From: Centrapalus pauciflorus
Taxonomy: Eukaryota; Streptophyta; Magnoliopsida; Asterales; Asteraceae
Assembly (NCBI GenBank): GCA_020465985.1
Contig: JAANYP010006405.1
Location: 1 to 64,000 of the forward strand
Direction of reading: 5' to 3'
Length of the DNA stretch: 64,000 nucleotides
The notes below the pieces were generated by a model. That model was given only the letters and a program-made list of their open reading frames with translations. It did not search any database and was not told where the DNA came from. This document shows positions 30,007 to 42,473 of the stretch, piece after piece (position 1 is the stretch's first letter; every line of letters begins with the position of its first letter). The position numbers and the translations under genes were made by a program.

Positions 30007-30092
30007 CTCTATTTCATCAAGAGTATCTTTGGTTCTCCATTGTGCAACATAGACTGTCCACTCTTCTCCAAGAGATCTAAGAAATTTTCTGT

Positions 30093-30602
30093 TTACTTCA
30101 TCTTGATCAAGCTGACTTTGGCACTCTCCAATTCACCTAACAGTTTGTTAAATCTGTCAAATATTTGAGTAAGGTTTTCATTCTTGCCACCAGAAAAGTT
30201 CTCATACTGCTGTTTCAAAAGATCTTTTTGATTTCTCTTGGTGCTAGCATTGCCAGCAAATCTTTTCTCTAAAGCAATCCAAAGGGAATGAGCAGTGTAA
30301 AATTTTTTAAACTGGTGTTGATAAGCATTAGGAATGGCTATCTGAAGAAGTGTAAGATCTTTCACTTCATTCATTCTAGCCTTTCTTTCAAGTTCAGTTT
30401 TTGGAAGAGTTTTTATGGGTTTGCCCTCAGCATCAAGTTCAGGATCAATTACAAGAGGAAATTCAACAGCTTCCCATATGGCATAATCAATAAATTGAAT
30501 GTGTTGTTGAATCCTGAGTTTCCACATCTCAAACTCAGTGGGTTTGAGCATAGGCACTTTGAGTCCTTGCCCAGATCCACTACTGCTATTACCAAATTCC
30601 AT
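30093..30602 (-). pseudogene. Cop-1 gag, N-terminal part
   Basis: The start is placed at Met 30602 (MEFGNSSSGSGQGLKVPMLK), because the upstream in-frame codons belong to the leader and primer site. The typical copia gag region reads FEMWKLRIQQHIQF, LLQIAIPNAYQHQFKK, SLWIALEKRFAG and LLKQQYENF. A frameshift near 30108 separates it from the central part. Confidence 0.88.
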
Positions 30603-30659
30603 TGCAGAAAATTTAAATTTTAAAAAGCTTCTGACTTTGAAAACAAAGAAAAACATGTG

Positions 30660-30671
30660 GCTCTGATACCA
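30660..30671 (-). other. Cop-1 primer binding site
   Basis: On the minus strand TGGTATCAGAGC lies two bases after the LTR end (…TTGACA). Confidence 0.93.
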
Positions 30672-30673
30672 CT

Positions 30674-31327
30674 TGTCAAGATCAAAATCACTACCTAAGA
30701 TTAACTGGTATGAATTAATCAGAGTATAAACCAATAACCTTGTATTGAATCAAAGTCCAATTAAGAAGTTTGCGGAATAACACTTAATTGTTTTTAGAAA
30801 AGCTTTCAAAAGAAATAATCACATAAACACAATCAATAATCAAATGTCATTTGTATTGCAAAACTCAATGATTACAATCACCTCTAATCTGTTTGATTAG
30901 ACGAAGAACACAGATTGTTCTTAGGGTTTTACAACCTTAGAGGCTTATGAAAAACTTAATCAGAAAGACAATTACAACTGAATAAACTTGTACGTGTAGA
31001 CTTACAATAGAAAAACCTATTCTATGTATATATATTGCTTTCTGATTTGTTTCCTTGATAAACTTTGATTTCTCTGATAGTAGATATGCTTGAATCTTCA
31101 AAATATATCCTTTCCTGAATATCAGCACTTTCTGTTTATTGAGCTGTTGAGCAGCTTGAAGTCTATCTGTTGAGCAACTTGAGTTTTAACACTGGCAGCT
31201 TGAACTTTTGAACTAGCAGCTCGAACTTTTTCAACTAACAGCTTGAACTTTGTACTTACACAGAAAATCTACTAACAGCCTGAGAAATCTAACTAACAGC
31301 TTGACATACTTAGAATATTTCCTAACA
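30674..31327 (-). repeat. Cop-1 5' LTR
   Basis: 654 bp; on the element strand it reads TGTTAGGAAATATTC...GATCTTGACA. It contains repeated words around TTGAGCAGCTTGAAG and a TATA-like stretch near 31016-31038. No gene is seen. Confidence 0.9.
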
Positions 31328-32778
31328 CTGATCGTGAAGCAGAAGAGGAAAAGAAGGAGGCTACCCAGCAGTCTGACACAAATCCATTGGTATTGGAAAA
31401 TTTTAAGGAGCTGACTACTCTGGAGTTTGGAGCTCAGATGGCCAACGTCGAATCGAATCGGAAAAAGGTAACCCTCAATTTTTCTACTTTTCATGATCTA
31501 TGTGTTTTATGTACTACTTTAAATGATAAATTGAACTTATTGCTAGAATCACATGCATCTATGACAGCTCAAATTCAGTCTTTAAAACCAGATAATGCTA
31601 GTCTATTAGACATTAAGGAATATCTTAGGGTTAAAATGAAAGTTGATGCTCAAGATGTAATAGTTCTGAATCACAAATTAAGCGAATAATGTGTCAGAAT
31701 GGAACTAAAATTTATGAGCATGTAGAATCACTGACTAAGGAGACCACCCTTAAAGATGTAAAATTAGCAGAAGCTAGGGTTAAGGTTGCTGAGGCTAATA
31801 GTAAAATTGAGAAGTTTAGGAACTCATCCTTGAACATAGGCAAAATCTTAGATTCGCAGACAGTCTAAGAAACCAATTGGCCTAGGATATCAGGATATGC
31901 CTCGACCTTTGAACATCAACTATGTGCCTATCTCTCAGGATGAGACCAAAGAAACGGTTAAATTAGAGGAAGTTATGGTAACTGAGTCGGCTAAGGTGTC
32001 AACAGCGAATTCTCAGGTTAAGAAAATGATAAAGTTTGTGCAGACTAGTAGTGTGTCAAAACTAGAAGAAGATAAAAATGCAAGTGATAATAACCAAGAG
32101 GAGTTAAACAAGGCTGTTGATACAAACAAACAGGATATTAGTGAGACCCCTAAGTCAAAGAGTGCTTATAAGAAATATATTGACAAAATGTCTTGCTTTA
32201 AATGTCATAAAAAAGGTCATGTTGCATTAGGTTGTCCCTATAAGAAACCAGAGTCTACACCAATCATAGGGAAACAAGAACAACAAACCTTGAAAACACT
32301 GCCTAGTAATGAAAGCACGAGTAGTTCTCAAAATTCAGAGAAGAACTCGAATGTGACATCATGAGTAGGTAGTAAACAACCACCAGTGTCTATCAGACAA
32401 AATGGAGGACTTAGGAATAATTCACCGAATAGATTCCCTAGTCAATCAAGGTCTGGCCCCCAACCTGTCATTAGGAATCATACACCTAAGAGGAGTTACA
32501 GTCCAGTTAGGTCTCATACTCCTAACAGCCATCAGACACCTGATAGAGCCCAAAGTTATAACACTAAAATGAATTATAACAGAAATTACTCTATGGCTGA
32601 ACAGCAAAAGAAAATCCAAAGGCCAAGAGTGGATATTATTCACTCAGCTCCACAACCGATTCTTGCTCAAAAACCCAAGTCACCTTGAAGGAGAGATGGG
32701 TATTTGAAAGAGTTCAAGTTTGTGGATGAGAATGGTATTACCAAGTCAGTCATGACTTGGGTTCCCCGTGATAACTAA
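31328..32778 (+). pseudogene. Sire-4 gag, C-terminal half
   Basis: Begins within the linker after the first zinc knuckle, at the Cop-1 LTR. LEFGAQMANVESNRKKV and the coiled coil follow. There is a TAA near 31687 and a further frameshift near 31700-31860. The second knuckle CFKCHKKGHVALGC starts at 32194. A TGA at 32362-32364 and another near 32686 break the Arg/Ser/Pro tail. The gag stop TAA and the splice-like signal (AG 32798-32799) are kept. Confidence 0.87.
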
Positions 32779-32784
32779 TTTGTT

Positions 32785-35700
32785 TTGTTTCATGTGCAGG
32801 AGTTAACTACATGTCTAAACAACAAATGGTTCGTAGATAGTGGTTGCTCTCGTCACATGACTGGGGAAAGAAGTCTACTGACAGACTTCAAAAGCGGGTA
32901 TATGGGATTTGTCTCATTTTCTGGGAATAAAGGTGACGATATCACTGGATTAGGAATAGTCACTAATGGGAAAATCACACTCGAGCAAGTCTACTATGTA
33001 GAGAAGCTTGATTACAATCTCATTAGTGTCTCTCAAATCTGTGATAAGCAACATTCAGTACTTTTTAGTGATAAGGAAGCGCTAGTGCTAACTCCTGGAT
33101 TTAAGATTCCAGAAGAATGGATCATGTTGAAGGCTCCAAGGAAGAACGGTCTGTATATGATGGACATGACCATAGCAGAATCTTCGATGGGGTCTACATG
33201 TTATTTTTCCAAAGCTTCAGAGTCAGAATCTTTGTTGTGGCACAGGCGAATGGCTCACTTGCACTTAAGGAAGATGAATTCCATCACTAAAAATGGCCTT
33301 GTGCAAGGTGTTCCATGGAAGAGTTTCCAATTTGAAGACTAATGTGCGTCGTGTAAGAAAGGCAAACAACATAAGAAGGCACACAAATAGAAGACTCAGA
33401 ACTCAATCTCCTCCACCTTTGATATGTTGTATATGGATTTTTTCGGTCCAATCAACAAAAGGAGTATAGGTGGGAGTTGGTATTGTTTAGTTATCACTGA
33501 TGATTACTCATAATTTTCTTGGGTTTTGCTTTTTAGGTAGAAATGACGAAACAGCAGGCACGCTGATTGGGTTCTTAGACCAAGTTGAGAACTCCTATGG
33601 TAAAAGGGTAAAACGTATCAGAAGTGATAATGGAACAGAGTTCAAAAATGCAGTAATTGGTGTATATTACTTAAATAAAGGCATCGTGTATCAATTTAGT
33701 GCACTATATGAGCCACAACAAAATGGGGGTGGCAGAACAAAAAACAGGACATTGATTGAAGCAGCAAGGACTATGCTCTTGGATTCAAAGATTCCTACTA
33801 TGTTTTGTGGGGAGACAGTGAATACCGCTTGTCATGTGGTAAACAGAGTCCTTACTGTCAAATCTCTGAACAAAACCTGTTATGAAATTTTAAATAAACG
33901 TTCACCGATTTAAGTGGCTTTGTAACATTTGGGGTGCCATGTACTTTGTTAAAAACGAAACATCAACCTAAGTTTGGTGAAAAGGAAGACGAATGATACT
34001 TCCTAGGTTATGTCCCAAATTCACCAAACAAGAGGGTTTTTAATAAAACTACTAGTACTGTAGAAATTGTGTTTAACATCGATGTAACCAGTTATTCACA
34101 TGAACCCCAAATCGGTCCAGAATAGTTATTTGATTATGACTCTGTGTTTGAATCATTTAACATTACTTTTAGTGGTGATGCAAGAAATGTGGAGAATGAC
34201 TTTTCAACCTTAAATCTTAATGGCAAGGGTAGTGTCTTTTCTAATTCGAGCATTCCCATGTCATCTGAGGAAAATCCATTGCCAGAAGACGGGTCCCCAA
34301 CAACTGAAGAACCGTCATCGCCTATGGATGAGAATCAGATAAATGATTCAGCCTCAGAAGACAGTGATCACGAGGTGGATGTTCCGTCTGACGTCACACC
34401 CCCACTAGGTGAAAGAAGATCTAATCTGGGAGACAATCTTCAAGTCGATGCAGTTGAAACGTCGAGAGTAAACAAGGATCATCCTATTGAGGACATTATT
34501 GGGAATCCAAATACAGGAGTGAGAACTCGGAGTAATGTGAATATCAACACAATGTTGTCATCGACGATCAATGACTCTGAGGCATTTCGCACTTGTATGT
34601 ATTCTTGTTTCATCTCACAAGTTGAGCTGAAGAATGTACAAATGGCTCTAAAGGACAATTCTTGGGTTGAAGCAATGCATGAGGAACTCTCACTGTTCAA
34701 GAAGCTGGAAGTCTGGGAGTTAGTGCCTTTGCCTCGGGGAGAAGTTGCCATAGGGACCAAATGGGTCTTTAAGTGCAAAAGAGATGATCGAGGCATCATT
34801 ACTCATAACAAGGCAAGACTTGTAGTCAAGGGGTTCAACCAAGAAGAAGGGATAGATTACAATGAGGTGTTTGCACCAGTAGCAAGGATTGAAGCTATTC
34901 GATTGTTTCTCACCTCTGCATCCTTCAAAGTTTATCAACCAGACGTCGAGAGTGCCTTCTTGTACGGGAAAGTGAAGAAGTTGATGTGTGTCAAGCAACC
35001 GCTAGGGTTTATAGATACTAAGTATCCAGACAGAGTATATAAATTGGATAAGGCTCTGTATGGGTTACATCAGACACCTAGGGCGTGGTACGAGACGCTA
35101 TCTACACACATCTCTTGGAAAATGGGTTTGAGAGAGGGCGTATCGATAGTACACTTTTCATTAAGAAGAAAGAGAATGATTTTCTACTGGTATAAGCTTA
35201 TGTGGACGACATTATCTTTAGTTCATCCAATGAACAGTTGTGCACGGATTTTGAGAGGGTTATGAAGTCTGAGTTCGAGATGAGTGCGATGGGAGAGCTG
35301 AATTTCTTTCTGGGTTTACAAGTTGAACAACGAAAGGAGGATATGTTCATTCATCAGAAAAAGTATTTCTATGAAATGTCAGAGCACTTCGGCATGGAAG
35401 GAACAAAACGCACAACACACTTTAGTACTCCAATTCAAGACAATCACAATCTCAGACCAGGTACCGATAGTGATACTGATGTGGATCAGACATTATATCG
35501 GGCCATGATTGGGTCACTTATGTATTTAACTGCTTCTAGACATGGCATTATGTTTGCTGTTTGTATTTTTTCTAGGTTTCAAGTTAACCCCAAAGAGATA
35601 CACATGAAGGCTGTGAAGCGGATTCTAAGATACCTGATGTCAAAACCGAAGCTGGGACTTTGGTATCATGCTGATGGAGATCTAGAATTGGAAGCTTACA

Positions 35701-36155
35701 CAGACTCGGATTATGGTGGGTGCAACTTGAATACAAAGTCAACATCGGGAGGTTATCAGTTCCTAGGCGGGAGAATGGTGTCCTGGCAATGCAAGAAACA
35801 GACTTCGGTAGCCGTATCAACATGCGAGGCCCAATATGTAGCTGCGGGTAGTTGCTGTTCACAGGTTGTATGGATCCAACAACAATTGTGGGATTACGGT
35901 TTGACTTATACTCATACTCCTATTAGGATAGACAACCACTAAATGATTGCAATAACAAATAATCCGGTGAAGCACAGTAAGACTAAGCACATAGATATGC
36001 GACACCATTTTATTCGTGACTGTGCAGAGAAAAACCTTATTAAATTGGTAAAAGTTCCAACGGTAGACAACAATGCGCATCTGTTCACAAAAGCATTTGA
36101 TAGATCACGCTTTGAGTTGTTTGTCCAACTAAATGAGATGCGAAATCCAGAGTAA
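32785..36155 (+). pseudogene. Sire-4 pol
   Basis: Protease WFVDSGCSRHMTG, integrase zinc part LLWHRRMAHLHLRK and a TAA at 33340-33342. Core pieces are RSDNGTEFKNAV and a damaged Glu region near 33725. From 34144 there is an acidic linker, then RT: KLEVWELVPLPRGE, KWVFKCKRDDRG, VARIEAIR and LYGLHQTPRAWYE. A frameshift precedes the catalytic YVDDI near 35197-35215. RNase H follows (DSDYGGCNLNTKS, HIDMRHHFIRDC), with a TAA at 35939-35941. It ends MRNPE at 36155. Inactive. Confidence 0.9.
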
Positions 36156-36629
36156 CCTGACCTCATTAGATAATCTTTCTTTTAATTTTTTTTAAGTTAT
36201 TAGTTTGTCTTATTAGTTAATTTACTTAAAAAAAGAGAGAGAAAACCATTAAAAAAAATGAAAAAGAGAAAAATGAAAATAAAGAGAGAAATCTTAGAGA
36301 TAAGGGTTCAACATGATGAGATTTAGCAAAGTCTAACAAACTCTGAGTGTTAATCTTTCACACATTACGCACTATAAATTTCAATCATGTACATTTTCAT
36401 GTTCTTGTGTGTTGGTAGGCATAAAACATGAAAGTTTTCCTAGAAGCGAATAAACCAATCCAAAAATTGTCAGATGTGTAACTAACTTAGATGTATGACC
36501 AATAGGTCTTAAATACTGTGTTAAAGGCTCACGTACAATAATTGTGAATGAGGTATGTAAATCAATCTGTGGGATTTATGGCTTCATCAAAATAAATCTT
36601 AAATAAAGAGCAAGTATGAAATGTAAAGA

Positions 36630-36828
36630 AAGTCAAGACATGTCGATTTGTTGTGCGTAAGTACAGACCTGTCACCACTGTTTTGACTTAATATAGCAAG
36701 ATATGTCCCTTTGTTGTACATAAGTACAGACCTGTCACCGCTATCTTGGCTAGATAAAAGAAGTATGCTCTACCCTAAGACAAACTACGACACTCTGTTG
36801 TATGTGAATACAAAACAGTGTCCGACGT
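36630..36828 (+). ncRNA. Three tandem RNA hairpins (Sire-4)
   Basis: Hairpin 1 is 36630-36689 (outer AAGTCAAGACA with TGTTTTGACTT, apical UGUGC/GUACA with a G-U pair, loop GUAA). Hairpin 2 is 36694-36752 (outer TAGCAAGATA, apical loop AUAA). Hairpin 3 has GACAC at 36789 and GTGTC at 36818, apical UGUAU/AUACA, loop GUGA. In hairpin 3 the conserved GACCTG side has changed to AAACAG. Confidence 0.75.
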
Positions 36829-37471
36829 TTTCCTTTTAAAGATGATTTGCAAATACCAAAAAGTCATAATGATTGTATGTCTGTCTAAGTGTGGGACTCG
36901 TAAGGTAATTTCTTGATAAATAAAAAGGCAAAGGAAAATATTCTAGTGTTACGTGTTTAAGTTGTCAATAATACCAATAATCGGCATGGTATGTGTGTTA
37001 TAACAAACAATAAAGGAATATTAAAATTCCAAAGTGTGAAAGTGAAATATTTGAAGTGCGTTGGAAAAGCTATCTGATTGAACCTTCTATGACTCTCTCG
37101 AAAAAAGATTTAGTTAGCGTATTTTTTATCTTTATAATTCTTGCAATTTAATTTATTTTCTTTAATTTAATTTAATTTAATTTAATTTAATTTAATTTAA
37201 TTTAATTTTTCTTATTAATCTTCTAGGTAAATGTTAAATAAGTTGGATCGAGGTCAGATACTAGGATGCATTTCAGTTGGAAATACAACAGATGCGTGAT
37301 AATTAGTTGCTTATTGTGAAGTTATCCATGAAAAGTTAAAAATGTTGAAAAAGTTGTAATTTTTTCAAAGTTTTTCAAAAATTCATGTTAAGTTCGTGGA
37401 CACCTAAGTCCATACGAACTTAAGTTTGTACGAACTTACGTTAGTCAAGTTCGTAGCATAGTAGGTGGGGC

Positions 37472-37479
37472 TATAAATA
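37472..37479 (+). promoter_or_regulatory. Internal TATA box (Sire-4)
   Basis: TATAAATA within the block conserved with Sire-1 17401-17436, followed 194 bp later by a strong splice donor. Confidence 0.5.
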
Positions 37480-38045
37480 GTGCAAAGTCATTAAATCCGT
37501 TCACCTACTCACGAATTTACTTCCGGTCAAAATTACAAGGGCGATTACGAACTTATAACAGCGACCACGAACTTGTCGTGCATTCTACGACTATGTTCCT
37601 GTTTCACGAAGATTCATCTATTTACTCTCGAACTTACAACTACTCACTCTCGGTTTACTACTAAACATAAAGGTAAGTACTTGTTGCGAGTTTAAATGGA
37701 CTTTACTTGTGTATTTTAGGTTTACATAACCGAAAACCACAGGGTTACCAACTCTAAGTTCAAGGCTTTAAAACTTAAAAAGGAACCTCAATAAACTCGA
37801 TTAGAACCTTTTAGGACTAGAGTCATGGATCAATTAAGTCTAAAAAAATGTTAAATCAGGAGTTGTGTTGTTAACGTGCTGACCACGAACTTGTTCATCA
37901 AGAACGAGTTCTTACAAACTTAAGGGATATACATATTCAATTCAAAATATCTATAAGATCGTACGAACTTAAATAAGTTCGTTCACACTTACACGTTTCA
38001 AAAATTCAATTTTTCAAATTTTAACTGTTTATTGCACATGCTGGA

Positions 38046-39255
38046 ATGGCAGACCGTGCGTTCTTCAATAAGCCCAACATGGTGGTAAGCATAAACTTGC
38101 AGGCACCAGAGGCAGGACAATACAGGGAAATTCTTGAATTCTTGACAAGATCTCGGGTAGTTTACGTGTTGACTCTCAACCCGACACTGATGATCCAATA
38201 TATATGTCAGTTCTGGAGTACACTACACTTAGACAGATCGGTAAGCCCCCAGTACTCAGGGCTACGGTTAACAGACAAGAAATTGCTTTCTCCGCTGAAG
38301 ATCTGAGAATCACTTTGCATTTGGGAATTGAGGCACAGCAAAGTGGTCAAATCGAATTTCAAGCTCTTCAAAGACAAGGAGCTTTTCCGTGAATGGGGTA
38401 TGCACAATATCTGAACAAGGCCTCATATGTCAAGAGTGGCTTGATAGGCCAATGGAGGCATCTGATGCATGTTCTTCTAGTCTATCTTGCACCTAAAAAG
38501 GTAGGTTTTGATTCGATGACATCCAAGCTTCAGTCCGGGATGATTCGCTAGTTTACAACAAGCCTTATAATTTTTCAAGATTCTTCTTTGTTGAGTTTGT
38601 TCATCAAATAACAGTTCCAAGTCAAGAGTAATTTTTGTTGTATCCTCGATTTGTTATGATGATAATTCGTCACTTCTTGCCGGATTTGCCACCGTTACCA
38701 GAAGTGGTTGTCATTGCTGGGATTGATAAGAGAATTTTCGCGGACTGTCAGAGCCACAGTCAACGACGAACCGAGAACGTTCGTGCTTAGCTTAATCCAT
38801 TATTTGGAGCTTTGCGAGATTCGGAATACGTTGCTCTGGCCGAGGATGCATGGCTGGATATCCAGCAACAAGGCCTCGTCGCGGCACAAGAAGCAGCTGC
38901 ACCAGCTCAGCGAGTGCCAATACCAGCACAGGCAGCAGTGGTTCCCCCCAGGCGTTCGAGCTGATACGAGACAAGAAGCTCTGGAAGATATCTTTTCTCA
39001 TAGGGGAGCAGCTCAACAAGATATTGCACAAGAGGTAATTCAGGATCTATTTAAACCTCCTGAAGCACCAGGCAACATTTTTGAAGACATAGAAAACTAT
39101 CAGCCGAAATATTCTATTGCGGAAGTTGAAACTGACTCTTAGACAGAGCCAGAAATAGCCAGAGATCTCATGGAGGCTGCCAATCCGTCAACAAATCTGG
39201 GTCATTACCGTTCTCAAGCTGTAGTGCCATCACAGACTACACAACAACAGTCTGG
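38046..39255 (+). pseudogene. Envelope-like gene, N-terminal part (Sire-4)
   Basis: It starts MADRAFFNKPNMVV and matches Sire-1 through YREILEFLTRSRVVY, then breaks by frameshift near 38205 and again near 38385. Homology continues (SYVKSGLIGQWRHLMHV-like, YPRFVMMIIRHFLPDLP-like) in changing frames. The frame 38708-39142 covers a divergent Gln/Ala-rich part. It stops at 39255 where the CACTA element is inserted. Confidence 0.82.
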
Positions 39256-39284
39256 CACTACAACAAAATGAACCTATAGCAACA

Positions 39285-39690
39285 TAGGAAAAGTGTTGTG
39301 TTAGGCCATAAAAGTGTTGCTATAGGCCTAATGCGACACTTTATGTAGTGCCACCTTAGCCAACGTCGCCTTAGGTCTAAAGCGACACTTTCACTTGATA
39401 ATGCAACACTTTTCTAAAGTGTTGCCATTATTTTATAAATGCAACACTTTTTATATTCTAAAGCAACACTTTTTAATGTGTTGCCATGATTTTATAAATG
39501 CAACACTTTTTATACTCTAAAGCAACACTTTTAATTTATTGTTACCAACTTATAGCAACACTTTACTTATCAAATGCAACACTTATCAAATGTTGTCATT
39601 ATGTAAATGCAACACCATTATCAATCTATTGCAACACTTTATTATTGTTTTAAATTACATAAATGCAATATTTTCTAGACAAAAGAAACA
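39285..39690. repeat. CACTA left subterminal repeats
   Basis: AAAGTGTTGC and its reverse GCAACACTTT recur at irregular spacing, in both orientations, fading after about 39680. Such arrays are the usual transposase-binding sites in CACTA elements. Confidence 0.85.
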
Positions 39691-40129
39691 CATTCATTAT
39701 TTTTTAAATTTAATGCAAATACAAATATTTATATAATTGTTCCGTGATAGTTTTCTACTTACAATTCAATTTAACAAAAATAATATAATTTCATAACATA
39801 TCGATCAAAAAGTATTTCAAATATGTAAACGTCTACAACCAAAATAAGGATCATCAAATGTATAAGCGATACAACAAAAAGTAAATTACAATCTTGGGAA
39901 TGCATATTCAATTCCTATACTTGTAATTTATTTCATACGAAACCGACGCTTATCATGCACAACTCTCCTTCTGTTGATCACTTTTCCCAAAAAATCTGCC
40001 CAAAACAGCAATCAATTTTCCTGAAACTGCATAATATTGCAACAAACTTTCAAAATAAGTCAGTTTTCGATGAAACTTTCGCATCACCTTAAAAATCTTC
40101 TAAAAACAGCATTTTTATAAAAATATTAC

Positions 40130-41220
40130 ACTTCTCATGGTAATTTTTTACTTTTACTCGTTAAACTACAAATCTTTACATAAAATAGCAATAAACTTTC
40201 GTTTGACGTCCAATTTTAACGATACTTTTTGTAACAAGTCTAAAATCCTTTGAAAATACCAAATATATAAATATTTCATCATTCATTGATATTTCAAACT
40301 TTTGGGCATTAAAGTACCAAAAGTTTGTTTAAAATAGCAATGAACTTTCATGTGATGTCGGATTTCGATAACTCTTTTTGCAACACATCCTAAATCCTTT
40401 AAAGACATCAAACTTATATTAATATTTCATCATTTATTGCTATTTCGTGATTTGGTATATTAAAGTCTCATTTATTCATTATTTGACTTTTAAAAGCCAA
40501 ATATGAGACTTTTGTTAACTTCATCATTTTTGAAAACTCTATTTATGTATGTTAACCATATTTAAAGTTTAGAATTACCTGAGAATAATGAGTGTTTCAT
40601 CAGTGCTCGAATCTTTCCATAAACCAAGAATAGAAATTTGTATGTTTTGCAATTTGACAACAAAATAAACTGTACATAAAGTAGTAGCAAAACAATAGGA
40701 AAGAAAGCGTTAGACCAGCATAATAATGACATAAAAGTTGTATGAAAAAGTTTTTGAAGATAATGATCACAAAATAACATCAAATAGACACAAGAAATTT
40801 CATATAATCACTCCAAGAAAAACACCCATTTTCATCCCTATTACCAGGTCAAATTACAACATTGTCATATAAATTGATTGAAATTGCAATCTTTAGCTAT
40901 TTATAAAACAATTATGAACTTACACTGCAGCTATATATAAGTTTCTGGTTGAAAATTGAAATTGCAATCTTTCTATTAGACTATTACACTTCCCGTTGAA
41001 AATTTGTATTTTCACTTATTAAAATGTTATTCTTCGCATAAAATTTCAATGAACATTTATTTGAAGTCAATTTTGATGAGACCTTTTGTAACAAGTCTAA
41101 AATCCTTAGAAAAGACCAAATATATAAACATATTTCATCATTCATTGATATTTCATACTTTTGGGCATTAAAGTACCAAAAGTTTGTTTAAAATAGCAAT
41201 GGACTTTCATTTGATATCGA
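40130..41220. repeat. Diverged repeat of about 148 bp inside the CACTA
   Basis: The phrase AAAATAGCAATRAACTTTC followed by TTTTGTAACAAGTCTAAAATCC and a TTTCATCATTCATTGATATTTC segment occurs at about 40185, 40333, 41040 and 41187. The flanks 39690-40130 have weaker copies. No gene is seen. Confidence 0.7.
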
Positions 41221-41765
41221 ATTATGATGCTTACTTGCTAAGAGAATGAGCTAAATTAGTATATAACACTCCTTCTTTAAGCCATATATATACGACCCCC
41301 TTCTTTACCCATTTAAACTATTAGTAAAACAAAAGATATTGTAAGTGAATAAAAGAACATTTCTTTAATACATCCTTTGAAGATTTTTTTTAAATTACTT
41401 TGAAACTTATTTTTATATTTTTTGTATAAATAATAAATATAATTTTTATATAGATACTTTTAAACCAAACAGAATTCTACAAACTTTATTTTTAAAACAG
41501 GGGGATAAAACAAAAGCAGATGAATCAGATTCATTTTTAGGATGAAATCAAATATAAAACATTCAGATTCAAATATTTATAATGTGGGTTTATACTTTCT
41601 AGAAATCAAAGAACCCATTTAGAATCTGTATTTTGAAAATAGGAAAAGAAAATAAACCAAAAAAAATATAGAATCTTTGAAACATCAAAGTGAGTGAATT
41701 AGATGTTTTTGCCTAAGAAGAATGTAACAACATAACGGCCCCCTAGCTGTTATGGATGTTTTTCC

Positions 41766-42473
41766 TGTCGGTTAACACCATAACAGCCCCCTAGCTGCTT
41801 ACGTCAGTAGCAAAACTCAACAATAATACATATAGATTAAGTGTTTGTGTAATGTGTGTTTGTATCAAATTGCAACAGCAGCCCCACAATAGCAAAGTAG
41901 AAACAAACGTGCAGGTGGTACGTGTTTGTGGATGTGCTTTGTGTCCAGCAGCAGCAACCAAGTAAAAAAATCAGAATGTGTGTGTGTCTGGCTTAAGTTG
42001 CTATCATATGTGTGTGTCAATCGACAAAGCATTAGCACCACAGTAACATAAAAAGAGTTTATAAACTAAAAAGTGGAGTGTATGTGCTGTTGTGAGTCCA
42101 TAAATCTGGACTCTGTTGCTGTCGGTTAACACCATAACAGCCCCCTAGCTGCTTACATCAGTAGCAAAACTCAACAATAATACGTATAGATTGAGTGTTT
42201 GTGTAATGTGTGTTTGTATGAAATCGCAGCAGCAGCCCCACAATAGCAAAGTAGAAACAAATGTGCAGGTGGCACGTGTTTGTGGCTGTGCTTTGTGTTC
42301 AGCAGCAGCAACCAAGTAAACAATCAGAATGTGTGTCTGTCTGTTCTTAAGTTGCTATCATATGTATGTGTCAATTGACAAAACAGTAGCACCACAGTAG
42401 CATAAAAAGAGTTTATAAACTAAAAAGTGGAGTGTATGTGCTGTTTTGAGTCCATAAATCTGGACTCTGTTGA
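41766..42473. repeat. 354-bp direct tandem duplication
   Basis: Two head-to-tail copies begin TGTCGGTTAACACCATAACA at 41766 and 42120. They run through CAGCAGCCCCACAATAGCAAA to ATCTGGACTCTGTTG. They differ at scattered positions. Partial extra pieces with GCAGCCCCCTAGC lie on both sides (41728, 42550). The neighbouring stretch 42474-43640 holds short CA/GT-rich runs and no gene. Confidence 0.85.

Larger units (their letters stand above)
26650..31327 (-). mobile_element. Cop-1: 5' two-thirds of a Ty1/copia element
   Basis: Minus orientation: 5' LTR 31327-30674, primer site, gag, protease, integrase, ending within the integrase C-terminal region at 26650, where Sire-3 cuts it. RT, RNase H and 3' LTR are absent from the window. 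It lies in the gag of Sire-4; the right flank is CTGAT. The LTR starts TGTTAGGA, unlike the TGTTGG of the Sire group. Confidence 0.9.
36156..38045 (+). other. Sire-4 spacer between pol and the envelope-like gene
   Basis: Noncoding, 1.9 kb. Contents: purine-rich tracts of A and AGAG (36228-36300); three hairpins (36630-36828); a (TTTAA)n microsatellite (about 37160-37206); palindromic AGTTCGTACGAACT-type words (37380-37990); TATAAATA (37472-37479); and splice donor AAAG|GTAAGT at 37673. The envelope-like ATG follows at 38046. Layout is the same as in Sire-1. Confidence 0.75.

Noticed and set aside
41766..42473. Tandem repeat as a CRISPR-like array
   Set aside because: Long direct duplication of 354 bp in a plant CACTA element, without short repeats and spacers.
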